Part shown: in pieces, positions 53,698 through 61,916 of the stretch
Layout: the number at the start of each line of letters is the position of its first letter
Position numbering within the stretch: the first letter of the stretch is position 1
Assembly: GCF_014137855.1 (NCBI RefSeq)
Contig: NZ_JACGWT010000004.1
Coordinates: forward strand, 1 to 64,000
Source of the DNA: Microlunatus kandeliicorticis
GTDB lineage: Bacteria; Actinomycetota; Actinomycetes; Propionibacteriales; Propionibacteriaceae
Direction of reading: 5' to 3'
DNA: 64,000 nt
Notes under the pieces: generated by a model
The model's database searches: none
What the model was told of the DNA's origin: nothing
What the model saw: the letters and a program-made list of their open reading frames with translations, nothing else
Program-made: the position numbers and the translations under genes

Positions 53698-54660
53698 TCA
53701 GCCGGTGCCGGTCGCACCGCGCTGGGCGGCCCGCCGGCGCTTCCGGACGGTGGCCCACAGGGCGCGCTGGACGAGCAGGGTGAGGACGCCGGCGACCAGC
53801 ATCCCGACCAGGTTGATCCCGAGCTGGGCCGCCGACCCGGCCAGCTGGGTGGGCTGGCCGAAGGCGAGCGACAGCGCCAGGTCGCCGGCCGCGGGGACGG
53901 TGGTGACCGAGATGAACACCCCGACCAGCGCGTTGGTCTTGCCGGCGGTCTGCGACAGCACGCCGGCCGTCCCGGCCAGCAGGGCCACCACCGCCGACCA
54001 CAGGTCGGGTCGCCAGATGAACCCGGTCAACGGACGCGGCCCGGTCACGTCCTCGAGGGTGATCACCCCGGTGACCCGCCCGAGCAGCGCGAGAGCGGCC
54101 GCGACCAGCACCGCGACGGCGAAGCCCTGGACCAGCAGGCGCAGCGCCCGGCCGCTCAGGCGCAGGTCGAGCAGCACCACGCCGAGGGCGAGCGCCGAGA
54201 CCGCGGCGAACTCCGGCCCGACCACCATCGCACCGACCACCAGCACCGAGGAGTCGGTGATCACCGCCACCGAGGCGATCAGGGTGGCCAGGGTGAGGAA
54301 CACGTAGTACGACCACGAGCCGCGGACCTCGCCGTTGGCCTGGTCGAGCACCTGGTCCCAGACCAGCGCGTCGTCGGGCGCGCCGGGCGCGGAGCGCTCA
54401 GTCCGGGCGGCGTTGGCCGACGGGGCGGCGTCGACCGTGGACAGCGCGACCGCGCCGCGCTCGTAGAGCCCGGCGCCGCGGACCAGGTCGAGGACGTCGG
54501 CCACCGCCTCGCGGGTCACGTCGCAGTGGAGGACGTCGCCGGCCGGGGACAGCGCCGTGCCGGGCAGGAACACCACGTTGGTCACGCACGGGTCGTCGAC
54601 GAGCCGGTCGCGCAGACTGCCGGAGACGTCGTCCGGCGCGATCAGGCGGAGGTGCATCAC
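53698..54660 (-). CDS. DUF389 membrane protein (TIGR00341 type)
   Basis: 320 residues. A soluble N-terminal domain of about 115 residues (ACT-like, starting MHLRLIAPDDVSGSLRDRL) leads into about six to seven hydrophobic helices, with DSSVLVVGAMVVGPEFAAVSALALG as the DUF389 hallmark, and a basic C-terminus RKRRRAAQRG. Function unknown. GTG at 54660 lies 7 bases after TAGGGT; the ATG directly after it is the alternative. Confidence 0.85.
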   Translation of the reverse strand: MMHLRLIAPDDVSGSLRDRLVDDPCVTNVVFLPGTALSPAGDVLHCDVTREAVADVLDLVRGAGLYERGAVALSTVDAAPSANAARTERSAPGAPDDALVWDQVLDQANGEVRGSWSYYVFLTLATLIASVAVITDSSVLVVGAMVVGPEFAAVSALALGVVLLDLRLSGRALRLLVQGFAVAVLVAAALALLGRVTGVITLEDVTGPRPLTGFIWRPDLWSAVVALLAGTAGVLSQTAGKTNALVGVFISVTTVPAAGDLALSLAFGQPTQLAGSAAQLGINLVGMLVAGVLTLLVQRALWATVRKRRRAAQRGATGTG

Positions 54661-54667
54661 CGGACGA

Positions 54668-54673
54668 ACCCTA
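54668..54673 (-). promoter_or_regulatory. -10 box of a leaderless promoter (DUF389 gene)
   Basis: TAGGGT on the minus strand ends 7 bases before GTG at 54660. Confidence 0.5.
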
Positions 54674-54774
54674 GGGGCGCCGGCGGTCGTCCGAGAGACC
54701 TCCGCCCCACCCGGGCCGGGCGTACGCTGACCGGGTCGGAGCCGGCCGCCGCGCCGCCCGGCAGGAGGTGGTCG

Positions 54775-55374
54775 ATGACCGATCAGCACAGCACCGGCGT
54801 CGCCGGCCCCGACCTGCTCGCCGACCTGGTCGCCGCGGTCCGGCGCCGGTGGCGGCAGCTGACCACCCGGCCCGCCCCCGACTACCAGACGCCGCCCTCC
54901 CGGCTGGACCCGCAGGCCTGGCGGGTGCACCGGCAGGAGCGCGTGCTCGACCTGCTCGAGGCGACCCGGCACCGGATCGGCGAGACCGGCTGGGTCGCCG
55001 GCGGCTGGATGGCCTCGACCCGATCCGGGAGCTCGACGACGGCCGGGCTCGGCGAGGTGCGGGCGCTGCTGGCCCGGCCGGGTGGGGCCGGCGCGGCCTG
55101 CCTGGTCGGCACCATGCTGCTGCTGGCCGACGACCAGGACACCGCGCACACCCACGAGGACGTCTGGCAGGCCACCGACGCGCTGTACGAGTCGGTGCAC
55201 GAACGCGCCGGCCACACCGGCTGGCCCGCCGGGCACGTCTGGTCACCGGCCGACCGGCGTCACCACCTGCGGGTGCTGACGGCGTGGAACGACGCACCGG
55301 GGCGACACGTCGGGGACGTGGTCGACCTGCTCAACCGGTCGATCTCGCGGACCATCGCCGCCTGCGTGTCCTGA
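54775..55374 (+). CDS. Hypothetical soluble protein
   Basis: 199 residues, no signal or membrane segment. It is rich in Trp, His and Arg with a repeated pattern of short helices (HRQERVLDLLEATRHRIGETGWVAGGWM; HEDVWQATDALYESVHERAGHTGWPAGHVW, split here as spans near residues 54 and 130). No catalytic motif is recognised. ATG at 54775 has GGAGGTG 9 bases upstream and is the only start with a good ribosome binding site; the frame is open much further upstream, but that DNA belongs to the two genes on the other strand. Confidence 0.6.
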   Translation: MTDQHSTGVAGPDLLADLVAAVRRRWRQLTTRPAPDYQTPPSRLDPQAWRVHRQERVLDLLEATRHRIGETGWVAGGWMASTRSGSSTTAGLGEVRALLARPGGAGAACLVGTMLLLADDQDTAHTHEDVWQATDALYESVHERAGHTGWPAGHVWSPADRRHHLRVLTAWNDAPGRHVGDVVDLLNRSISRTIAACVS

Positions 55375-55397
55375 GCAGAGGACCCGGTCCGTTGCGG

Positions 55398-56174
55398 TCA
55401 GCGGACCCGCACCCGCCGGGGGGCGAAGCCGAGCATCCGGCGGAAGTTGCGGGCGCCGTTGCCGAGCGTCGCGGGTGGCACCGGGTCGACCAGGAACTGC
55501 GCACCGCGGTCGAGCAGCTGCTCGACCACCGGCTTCATGATCAGGTAGCGCGCCAGTCCGTGCTCGGGCCCGTCGCCCAGGGTGCGGCAGTGGTGCAGCA
55601 CCGCCCACGGGCCGTCCACCGCGAGCACCGCGAGCAGCACCGGCGTCCCGAACCGGTTGTAGGCGGCCAGCCAGAGGTCGTGCTCGTTGAGCTCACCGAG
55701 GTCCCCGGTGCCGCCGGTGGCCCGGTCCCGCACCGCCGCCGCGACCAGCAGCCGGCGGCGTTCGCCGAGGTCACGGACCACCCGCCAGCCCAGACCGAGC
55801 TGCTCGGCCTGGCGGATCTTGCGTCGCAGCGTGTGGCGCGCGCGGCCTTCGAGGTATCCGCCGATCGTGGTCGGCAGCTCCAGCACCGAGCGGTGACCGA
55901 GGGCTCGTGACGGTCCGAGCGGGCGTCGGAGGACGGCGCGGAGCACGCGGCCGCCGGAGCTGCGGCCGGGACGCGCCTCGAGCACGGGCAGCCGGTGCAG
56001 TTCGCGGACCAGCCGGGCGGTGCGGACCGGGTGCCGGGCGAACCAGGTCGCTCCCGGGGCACCGTCCGCGGTGTAGTCGGTGAGCGTGCCGGCGACGAAC
56101 GCCTCGGCGTCGAGCGACGGAACGGTCGGAGCCTGCGCCTCGGTCGCCGAGGTCGGGAACATCAGCAGAGTCAT
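55398..56174 (-). CDS. FemAB/BioF2-like acyltransferase-fold protein
   Basis: 258 residues. The segment YLEGRARHTLRRKIRQAEQLGLGWRVV in the middle (split: YLEGRARHTLRRKIRQ then AEQLGLGW) is the helix-basic pattern of GNAT-like FemABX proteins; the later LARYLIMKPVVEQLLDRGAQFL also matches. These proteins usually transfer aminoacyl or acyl groups. A role in the cell envelope or lipid tailoring is possible, but the assignment is weak because no pathway gene is adjacent. ATG at 56174 with GAAAGACC upstream. Confidence 0.5.
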   Translation of the reverse strand: MTLLMFPTSATEAQAPTVPSLDAEAFVAGTLTDYTADGAPGATWFARHPVRTARLVRELHRLPVLEARPGRSSGGRVLRAVLRRPLGPSRALGHRSVLELPTTIGGYLEGRARHTLRRKIRQAEQLGLGWRVVRDLGERRRLLVAAAVRDRATGGTGDLGELNEHDLWLAAYNRFGTPVLLAVLAVDGPWAVLHHCRTLGDGPEHGLARYLIMKPVVEQLLDRGAQFLVDPVPPATLGNGARNFRRMLGFAPRRVRVR

Positions 56175-56372
56175 CGTGGTCTTTCGGGCTGGAGCCTGGA
56201 CGTCGTAGTCCCCCGGTACCCCGTGATGCCCCCTGCATCGCGCTCAGTTTCGGCCAAGGGGAGGGTCCGGGCAAGCTGTCGACACGCGTGCCGGACGGTC
56301 TCGGGGAGTTCTTACCCTGTTCCCAGCCGGTTCATGATCAGCAGCCGTCGATTGACCGGGAGGGGAGGGTCC

Positions 56373-57350
56373 GTGGCCAGGTCAGCGGTTCGTCCGCGAC
56401 GCCCGGTGAGGGCGTCGGCCACTTGGCCGGTTGCCGGTCTGGCGGGTCTGCTGGCCGCCGCGGTGCTCGCCGGCGGTTGCGCGGCCGGACCCGGGACCAG
56501 CCCTTCGGAGACCGGTCCGAGCGAAACGGGGGCGAGTCCGACCGCGGTCCGGTCCTCCTCGAGCTCGGTGGCTTCCTCGACGACGTCCTCGGCACCCCCG
56601 GCCACGGGGTCTCCGTCGAGATCTCCGTCGGGAACAAGGCCGACGGCGGATCGCTGCGGGCCGGCCCCGACGGTGGCGGACCCGGACCACCAGGCGTGGG
56701 CCTTTGCCCGGCTCGACCGTCCCGACCGGGTGCGGACCGCCGGTCGGGTCGGCGACGAGCGGGCGTGGTCGACGTCGAAGGTGCTGGTGGTGGCCGGGTA
56801 CCTGCAGAGCCGGGTCGGCGGCGACCCCGGACGGATCCCGGCCGCGGACCGGCGGCTGATCCGGGCCGCCCTCACCCGGTCCGACGAGGACGCGGTCGTC
56901 GCGGTCCGGGCCCGGATAGTCGGTCGGCCGGGGACGGTGATCACGCGGGTGCTCCGGTCGGTCGGGGACCGGGAGACCGTCGCGCCGGACCGCTACCAGG
57001 GGCTGATGCGGTGGAGTCTGCGCGAACAGGTCCGGTTCGCCGCCGCCCTCGACGCCGGCCGGGTGGTCTCGCCGACGGCGAGCCGGTGGCTGCTCGACCA
57101 GCTGCGCCCCGTGCCCGAGCACCGCTGGGGACTCGGCCGGATCGGGGCGACGGCGTTCAAAGGCGGCTGGCTGCGGGCTGACACCGCCACCCGGCAGGTC
57201 GGACTCGTCGACGGCTGGGCGGTGGCGATCAGCACCGACGCCGGCCCGGTGCGCAGACAGACCGACGGCGACGACGCGCACGTCACCGGGATGGACGCGC
57301 TCGCCCGCCGGCTGGCGTCGCGGCTCGACTGGGAACGGCGCTGCCGCTGA
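56373..57350 (+). CDS. Lipoprotein with a beta-lactamase/penicillin-binding-like fold
   Basis: 325 residues. The signal peptide ends in LAGGC, a lipobox, with Cys34 as the lipid anchor. A Ser/Thr/Pro linker of about 60 residues follows. The second half has STSK near residue 132, matching the active-site S-x-x-K of class A serine beta-lactamases and PBPs; SDEDAVV near residue 165 occupies the SDN position, and KGGW near residue 270 the KTG position. Because two of the three motifs are not canonical, activity is uncertain. GTG at 56373 has GGGAGGGGAGGG upstream. Confidence 0.75.
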   Translation: MARSAVRPRRPVRASATWPVAGLAGLLAAAVLAGGCAAGPGTSPSETGPSETGASPTAVRSSSSSVASSTTSSAPPATGSPSRSPSGTRPTADRCGPAPTVADPDHQAWAFARLDRPDRVRTAGRVGDERAWSTSKVLVVAGYLQSRVGGDPGRIPAADRRLIRAALTRSDEDAVVAVRARIVGRPGTVITRVLRSVGDRETVAPDRYQGLMRWSLREQVRFAAALDAGRVVSPTASRWLLDQLRPVPEHRWGLGRIGATAFKGGWLRADTATRQVGLVDGWAVAISTDAGPVRRQTDGDDAHVTGMDALARRLASRLDWERRCR

Positions 57351-57408
57351 GCGGCCGAGCTGAGCGGATCCCCAGCCGCCGGCGACCACGGCAGGGGAGC
57401 CGGGCAGG

Positions 57409-58137
57409 ATGGGACCGGTGTTCCACTGGGGCGATGCGTACGGGCAGGGCGGGCGGCAGCTCGTCGAACTCGGACTGGCGCTGCTGTTGTCCGCGCTGGT
57501 CGGGCTGGAGCGCCAGCTGCGGCACAAGCCGGCCGGTCTGCGCACCCACACCGTGGTCGGCCTCGGCGCCGCCGCGTTCCTGCTGATCAGCAAGTACGGC
57601 TTCACCGACGTGCTCGAGCCGGGTCGGGTCGTGCTCGACCCGTCCCGGGTGGCCGCACAGATCGTCTCCGGGCTCGGTTTCCTCGGCGCCGGTCTGATCT
57701 TCGTCCGCCGCGACGCCGTCCGCGGTCTGACCACCGCGGCCACCGTCTGGCTGGTCGCGGCGATCGCCGCCGCGGCGGCCGCCGGCCTGCCGCTGATCGC
57801 CGTCGCCTGCACGGCCGGCTACTTCCTGGTGCTCTACGCGCTGACCCCGGCGGTCAGCGTGCTGACCCGCGGGCGCCGCGAGGTGGCCGAGCTGGTCTGC
57901 ACCTACCTCGACGGCCGCGGCGTGCTCCGCGACGTGGTCGCCGCCTGCACCGGCCAGGGCTGGTCCCTGACCCGGCTGGACACCGTCCCGGCCCGCGCCG
58001 ACCGGGCGCCGGGCGACCGACCGCTGGTCGAGGTCGAGCTCACCCTCTCCGGGCGCGGGCCCACCACCGACCTGACGCTCCGGCTGGCCGAGCTCGACGG
58101 GGTGGTCGGGGTCCGGACCGCGGGCGACGACGACTGA
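57409..58137 (+). CDS. MgtC/SapB-family membrane protein
   Basis: 242 residues. Four to five hydrophobic helices in residues 15-145 with ALVGLERQLRHKPAGLRTHTVVGLGAAAFLL, the MgtC signature (G-L-E-R and R-T-H), and SGLGFLGAGLIF. A C-terminal ACT-like soluble domain (about residues 160-240) follows. MgtC proteins are linked to magnesium-limited growth. The ATG at 57409 and GTG at 57418 are both possible; the GTG lies 7 bases after CAGGAT, which suggests a leaderless mRNA. Confidence 0.88.
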   Translation: MGPVFHWGDAYGQGGRQLVELGLALLLSALVGLERQLRHKPAGLRTHTVVGLGAAAFLLISKYGFTDVLEPGRVVLDPSRVAAQIVSGLGFLGAGLIFVRRDAVRGLTTAATVWLVAAIAAAAAAGLPLIAVACTAGYFLVLYALTPAVSVLTRGRREVAELVCTYLDGRGVLRDVVAACTGQGWSLTRLDTVPARADRAPGDRPLVEVELTLSGRGPTTDLTLRLAELDGVVGVRTAGDDD

Positions 58138-58180
58138 CCCCGTCGCCGGCCGCGAGCTGGTCCGCAATGGACGGCGGCGG

Positions 58181-58936
58181 TCAGCCGAGGTCGTAGACCT
58201 CGATCCAGTCCACGGCGAACACCGCTTCGGCGTCGGCCCGCTCGGGCTCCTGCGGCCAGCCGGTCTGGATCACCCAGCCCAGCGCGGTCTGCGGGACGTC
58301 CTCGGTGAGCCGGAACGCCTCGACGTCGTCGACCAGCCCGCGGACCGCGTCGGAGGTCCAGGCCAGGTCGTAGACGTGCGGCTCGCCCACCGCGCCGGGC
58401 AGCGGCAGCCGACGCGACGTCCGCGGGTCGATGCCCAGCCGGGCCGGGTGGAAGAAGCCCTGGTGCCCGCCACCCGGGCGGATCTCGGGGAAGCAGACCT
58501 CCCCGCCGTTCGGGACGCCGGCCGGGCGGCCGTCCCAGGTCCGCGGGTTGATCAGCGTCGCGACCGCGCCGGCGTGCGGGTCGCCGGTCAGCCGGGCCCG
58601 GAACCGGACCCGGAGGAAGGTGCGGTCGACCGCGTTCGGTCCCGGCAGCACCGGCTTGACCGAACCGGACAGCCACCGGCCGTCGTCGGCACGGTGGTTG
58701 CGGATGCGGAGCCAGGAGTCACGGACCGCATGGGTCGCGGCGCAGGCGTAGTGGCCGAGGTCGCCGTTCCCGATCGGACCGTCCGCCTTGCCCTTGAGCA
58801 CTGCCGCCCAGGGGTTGCCGGCCGGGAACAGCCCGGCGTCCTCCGGCCGGGTGCCGGTCTGCCAGAGCGGTCCGGCCGGCAGGTCGGCTTCGTCGAAGTC
58901 GGTGCGGACGATCAGCCGCCAGTCGGGGGTGCGCAC
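58181..58936 (-). CDS. Hypothetical protein, possibly of a GH16/lectin-like beta-jelly roll
   Basis: 251 residues without a signal peptide. Aromatic-rich beta-strand segments (SWLRIRNHRADDGRWLSG, RTFLRVRFRARLTG, VDWIEVYDLG at the end) have the rhythm of a laminarinase-type jelly roll. The stretch GEVCFPEIRPGG occupies the position of the GH16 catalytic motif E-x-D-x-x-E, with Cys in place of Asp, so hydrolase activity would be lost if the alignment holds. It starts 4 bases after the glycosylase stop and so is probably co-transcribed with it. Confidence in the fold is low. Confidence 0.55.
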   Translation of the reverse strand: MRTPDWRLIVRTDFDEADLPAGPLWQTGTRPEDAGLFPAGNPWAAVLKGKADGPIGNGDLGHYACAATHAVRDSWLRIRNHRADDGRWLSGSVKPVLPGPNAVDRTFLRVRFRARLTGDPHAGAVATLINPRTWDGRPAGVPNGGEVCFPEIRPGGGHQGFFHPARLGIDPRTSRRLPLPGAVGEPHVYDLAWTSDAVRGLVDDVEAFRLTEDVPQTALGWVIQTGWPQEPERADAEAVFAVDWIEVYDLG

Positions 58937-58940
58937 CGGC

Positions 58941-59582
58941 TCAGCCGAACAGGTCGTTCGGGGTCTCGACCCGGTTCCGCCGGCCCAGGTAGCCGTGCCA
59001 CAGCACCCGGGCGGCGGTCGACCGCAGCGGACGCCAGCGGTCGCCGATCGGCTCGAGCTCGGGCTGGGTCGGCACGGCCTCCAGCGCGAGCGCCTCGGCC
59101 ACCGCGACCTGCAGCGCCCGGTCGCCGACCGGCCACAGGTCGGGCCGGCACAGGCAGGCCAGCAGGTAGACGTCGGCGGTCCAGCGGCCGATCCCCGGCA
59201 GCGCGGTGAGCCGGCTCCGCACCTCGTCGTCGTCGACCTGCTCGAGCGCGTCGAGGTCGAGGCTGCCGTCGAGCACCGCGGTGGACAGCGCCCGCAGGTA
59301 ACGGTCCTTCTGCCGGGAGACGCCGTCGAGCCGCAGCTCCTCGGGGGTGGTGGCCAGCATCGCGGTCGGCGTCATGGTGCCGAGGCGGTCCTTGATCCGC
59401 CGGTAGGCCGCGGCGGCGGAGGCCAGCGAGACCTGCTGCTCGAGGATGAACAGCACCAGGCTCGGATAGCCGGTCGGCCGGCGCCAGAGCGGCGGGACCC
59501 CGTGCTCGTCGACCACCCGGGCCAGATCGGGGTCGGTGGCCACCAGGGTCGCGACGTCGGCCTCGAACGCGGTCTGGTCCAC
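58941..59582 (-). CDS. DNA-3-methyladenine glycosylase-like HhH-GPD protein
   Basis: 213 residues, HhH-GPD superfamily. It removes alkylated bases in base-excision repair. The helix-hairpin-helix LPGIGRWTADVYLLA near residue 128 and the catalytic aspartate in VGDRALQ near residue 155 are intact; ILEQQVSLASAAAAYRRI at residue 46 is the AlkA-like segment. There is no 4Fe-4S cysteine loop, which excludes Nth/MutY. GTG at 59582. Confidence 0.9.
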   Translation of the reverse strand: MDQTAFEADVATLVATDPDLARVVDEHGVPPLWRRPTGYPSLVLFILEQQVSLASAAAAYRRIKDRLGTMTPTAMLATTPEELRLDGVSRQKDRYLRALSTAVLDGSLDLDALEQVDDDEVRSRLTALPGIGRWTADVYLLACLCRPDLWPVGDRALQVAVAEALALEAVPTQPELEPIGDRWRPLRSTAARVLWHGYLGRRNRVETPNDLFG

Positions 59583-59707
59583 GCGCCGAGCGTACGGAGC
59601 GACCGAAGACGGCCCGGCCGGCAGCCGGTCCGGCGGCAGGCTGAGGAGTCGGTGTGCGGGCGGTAAACCTTCACCGCGCCCCCTGGCCAGGGCCCGGGCG
59701 GGCTGCC

Positions 59708-59713
59708 TACCGT
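59708..59713 (+). promoter_or_regulatory. -10 box of a leaderless promoter (sialidase)
   Basis: TACCGT ends 6 bases before GTG at 59720, which supports that start. Confidence 0.5.
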
Positions 59714-59719
59714 CCCGGC

Positions 59720-60919
59720 GTGATGACCTCCCCCCATCGTCACGGCGTGCGCCAGCCCGTCGCGGTGGCGCTGGCCGGTCTGCTCACCGCGGGTCTGGTG
59801 ACAGCGGCGCCGGGGCCGACCCCGGCGTCCGCGACCCCGGCCCGTCGCGCCGCGACCACGGCGTGCGTGGCCACCGTCTTCCGCAGCGTGCCCTCGCAGC
59901 GGGTCTGGTACCGGATCCCCGCGCTGGTGACGACCGGACGCGGCACGCTGGTCGCGTTCGCCGAGCGACGGCGGAGCACCGGCGCCGCCTCCGACGTCTC
60001 CGACACCGAGATCGTCACCGCCCGGTCGACCGACCGGGGCTGCCACTGGAGCCGTCCGCGGGTGATCGCCGACCTGGGCGGCGGCACCGTCGGCAACCCG
60101 GCGCCGGTGGTCGACCGGGTGACCGGGCAGGTGCTGCTGTTCAGCGTCTACCGACCGAGGGGCGGCACCACCAACCACGGCTTCCACGTCCAGCGCAGCA
60201 GCGACGACGGCCGGACGTTCACGCCGTACCGCAGGGCCGGGGTCGACCTGGCCGGGACCCCGCGCTGGGCCGGCGGGCTGACCGGTCCGGGGCACGCCAT
60301 CCAGCTGCGGTCGGCGGCCGGCGGGCACCCGGTGCGGATCGTGGTGCCGATGGGCTTCAAGCAGGACAACCGCTACGGCGGGTACGCGGTGATCAGCGAC
60401 GACCACGGACGCACCTGGTCGGTGGGCTACAAGCAGACCAGCGCGTTCGGGCCGATCGAGGGCACCGCCGCCGAGTTGCCCGACGGCCGGGTGTGGATCA
60501 GCTACCGCAACCGCAACTCGGCGACCGCGGCCGGCAAGGCGCGGGTCTCCGGGTTCGCCGTCGGCGCCGGGACCCGACTGTCCGGCGGGCTCCGGAACGC
60601 CGGGCTGCCCACCGTCGCCGTCCAGGGCAGCTCGCTGGCGCTCACCGGACGGTACGCGGGAATGCTGTTGTTCAGCTCGCCCACCGGAAGGACCGCCGGC
60701 CGCCGCGAGAACATGGGCGTGTTCGTCAGCCGGGGGAGCGGTGTCGGTCGGGTCTGGCGGAAGCCGGTGCAGGTGCAGCCGGGGCGTCATCCCGCTGCCT
60801 ACTCCGACCTCACCCAGCTCGACGGCGCCACCGTCGGGCTGCTCTACGAGACCGGGCGGTCGAACTGGACCGAGCGGATCGACTTCCGCGCTCTCGCGCT
60901 GGCCCGGATCCTCGGCTGA
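59720..60919 (+). CDS. Secreted exo-alpha-sialidase (GH33-type)
   Basis: 399 residues. Signal peptide of about 40 residues (VAVALAGLLTAGLVTAAPG core, ASA before cleavage). The catalytic domain shows the arginine motif YRIP (WYRIPAL, near residue 72), and three Asp-boxes: STDRGCHW, SSDDGRTF and SDDHGRTW. These six-bladed propeller enzymes release sialic acid from glycoconjugates. No membrane anchor or carbohydrate-binding module is attached. The GTG at 59720 is preferred over the adjacent ATG because of its -10 spacing. Confidence 0.88.
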   Translation: MMTSPHRHGVRQPVAVALAGLLTAGLVTAAPGPTPASATPARRAATTACVATVFRSVPSQRVWYRIPALVTTGRGTLVAFAERRRSTGAASDVSDTEIVTARSTDRGCHWSRPRVIADLGGGTVGNPAPVVDRVTGQVLLFSVYRPRGGTTNHGFHVQRSSDDGRTFTPYRRAGVDLAGTPRWAGGLTGPGHAIQLRSAAGGHPVRIVVPMGFKQDNRYGGYAVISDDHGRTWSVGYKQTSAFGPIEGTAAELPDGRVWISYRNRNSATAAGKARVSGFAVGAGTRLSGGLRNAGLPTVAVQGSSLALTGRYAGMLLFSSPTGRTAGRRENMGVFVSRGSGVGRVWRKPVQVQPGRHPAAYSDLTQLDGATVGLLYETGRSNWTERIDFRALALARILG

Positions 60920-60935
60920 CCCGCTGATCCATGAG

Positions 60936-60976
60936 CGGGGCGGATCCGCCGCGAACTCGCGGCCCGATCCGCCCCG
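60936..60976 (+). terminator. Hairpin terminator after the sialidase gene
   Basis: An 11-bp outer stem (60936-60946 with 60966-60976) encloses an inner CCGCG/CGCGG hairpin, 17 bases after the stop. Confidence 0.75.
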
Positions 60977-61029
60977 GCGATCCCCTCAATCCTGTTGCCG
61001 CCGTTCGGACCGCATGCTGCACTCGGGAC

Positions 61030-61785
61030 ATGACCGAGCTCACGCCGCAGGCGGCGGCCAACCGGGCGGTGTGGGACGAGCAGCACAGCAGCTGGTACGG
61101 CGGCCGGGCCGAGCGGTTGTGGACCGGTGACCCGTGCTGGGGACTGTGGGAGCGGCCCGAGACCGAGCTCCGGGTGTTCCCTTCGCTCGACGGCCGGGAC
61201 CTGGTGGAGCTCGGCTGCGGCACCGGCTACGTCTCGGCCTGGGCTGCCCGCCGCGGGGCGCGTCCGGTCGGTGTCGACAACTCGTCCGTGCAGCTCGCAA
61301 CCGCCCGGGCGCTGCAGGAAGCCCACGGACCGAGCTTCCCGCTGGTGCACGCCAGCGCCGAGCAGGTCCCGCTGCCCGATGCGTGCTGCGACGTGGTGAT
61401 CAGCGAGCACGGGGCGATCGGCTGGTGCGATCCCGAGCTCTGGATCCCGGAGGCCGCCCGGCTGCTGCGGCCCGGCGGGCAGTTGATCTTCCTGCGCAAC
61501 TCGACGCTGCTCACGCTCTGTGACCACGGCGACGAACCCGTCGGCACCACGCTGGTGCGGGGGCTCGCCGAACTGCCCCGGCTGGCGCAGGACGACGGCA
61601 GCGTGAACTACCAGCTGCCCACCGGCGCGATGATCGGGTTGCTGCGCCGGTGCGGTTTCGTGGTCGACGAGCTGACCGAGATCGTCGTGCCTGCCGACAG
61701 CCCGAGCGAGTTCGACTACGTGACCGCCGACTGGGCCTCCCGCTGGCCCAGCGAGGAGTTGTGGAAGGCCACGCTCACCGGCTGA
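61030..61785 (+). CDS. Class I SAM-dependent methyltransferase
   Basis: 251 residues. The SAM motif LVELGCGTGYVSAWAA near residue 58 and VGVDNSSVQLATAR after it are typical of the Methyltransf_11 group; VISEHGAIGW near residue 125 is the post-II motif. The substrate is unknown. ATG at 61030 has no ribosome binding site; a weak TGCACT (61018-61023) ends 6 bases before it. It has similarities in length and layout to the carotenoid-block methyltransferase but is not a close relative of it. Confidence 0.85.
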   Translation: MTELTPQAAANRAVWDEQHSSWYGGRAERLWTGDPCWGLWERPETELRVFPSLDGRDLVELGCGTGYVSAWAARRGARPVGVDNSSVQLATARALQEAHGPSFPLVHASAEQVPLPDACCDVVISEHGAIGWCDPELWIPEAARLLRPGGQLIFLRNSTLLTLCDHGDEPVGTTLVRGLAELPRLAQDDGSVNYQLPTGAMIGLLRRCGFVVDELTEIVVPADSPSEFDYVTADWASRWPSEELWKATLTG

Positions 61786-61860
61786 GGCGCTTCGGGCCCG
61801 TGGCGTTCCGGGTGGGTGACCGCACGGTGTCGCGCCCGTGGCCGGCCGTCATCTTGTGCG

Positions 61861-61866
61861 TAGGCT
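61861..61866 (+). promoter_or_regulatory. -10 box before the MFS transporter gene
   Basis: TAGGCT on the plus strand, about 50 bases before the TTG start; unlike most promoters here it would give a leader containing a ribosome binding site (AGGAAGG at 61902-61908). Confidence 0.4.
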
Positions 61867-61916
61867 GAGCGGGCCCCTCCGTCCGGTCGGGGCCTCGACT
61901 CAGGAAGGCGCCGGCT

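Noticed and set aside
51853-54774. Long plus-strand frame (up to 1173 residues) over the second peptidase and DUF389 genes
   Set aside because: Only its last 199 codons, from 54775, have a ribosome binding site and protein-like composition; the rest is antisense to two well-supported genes.
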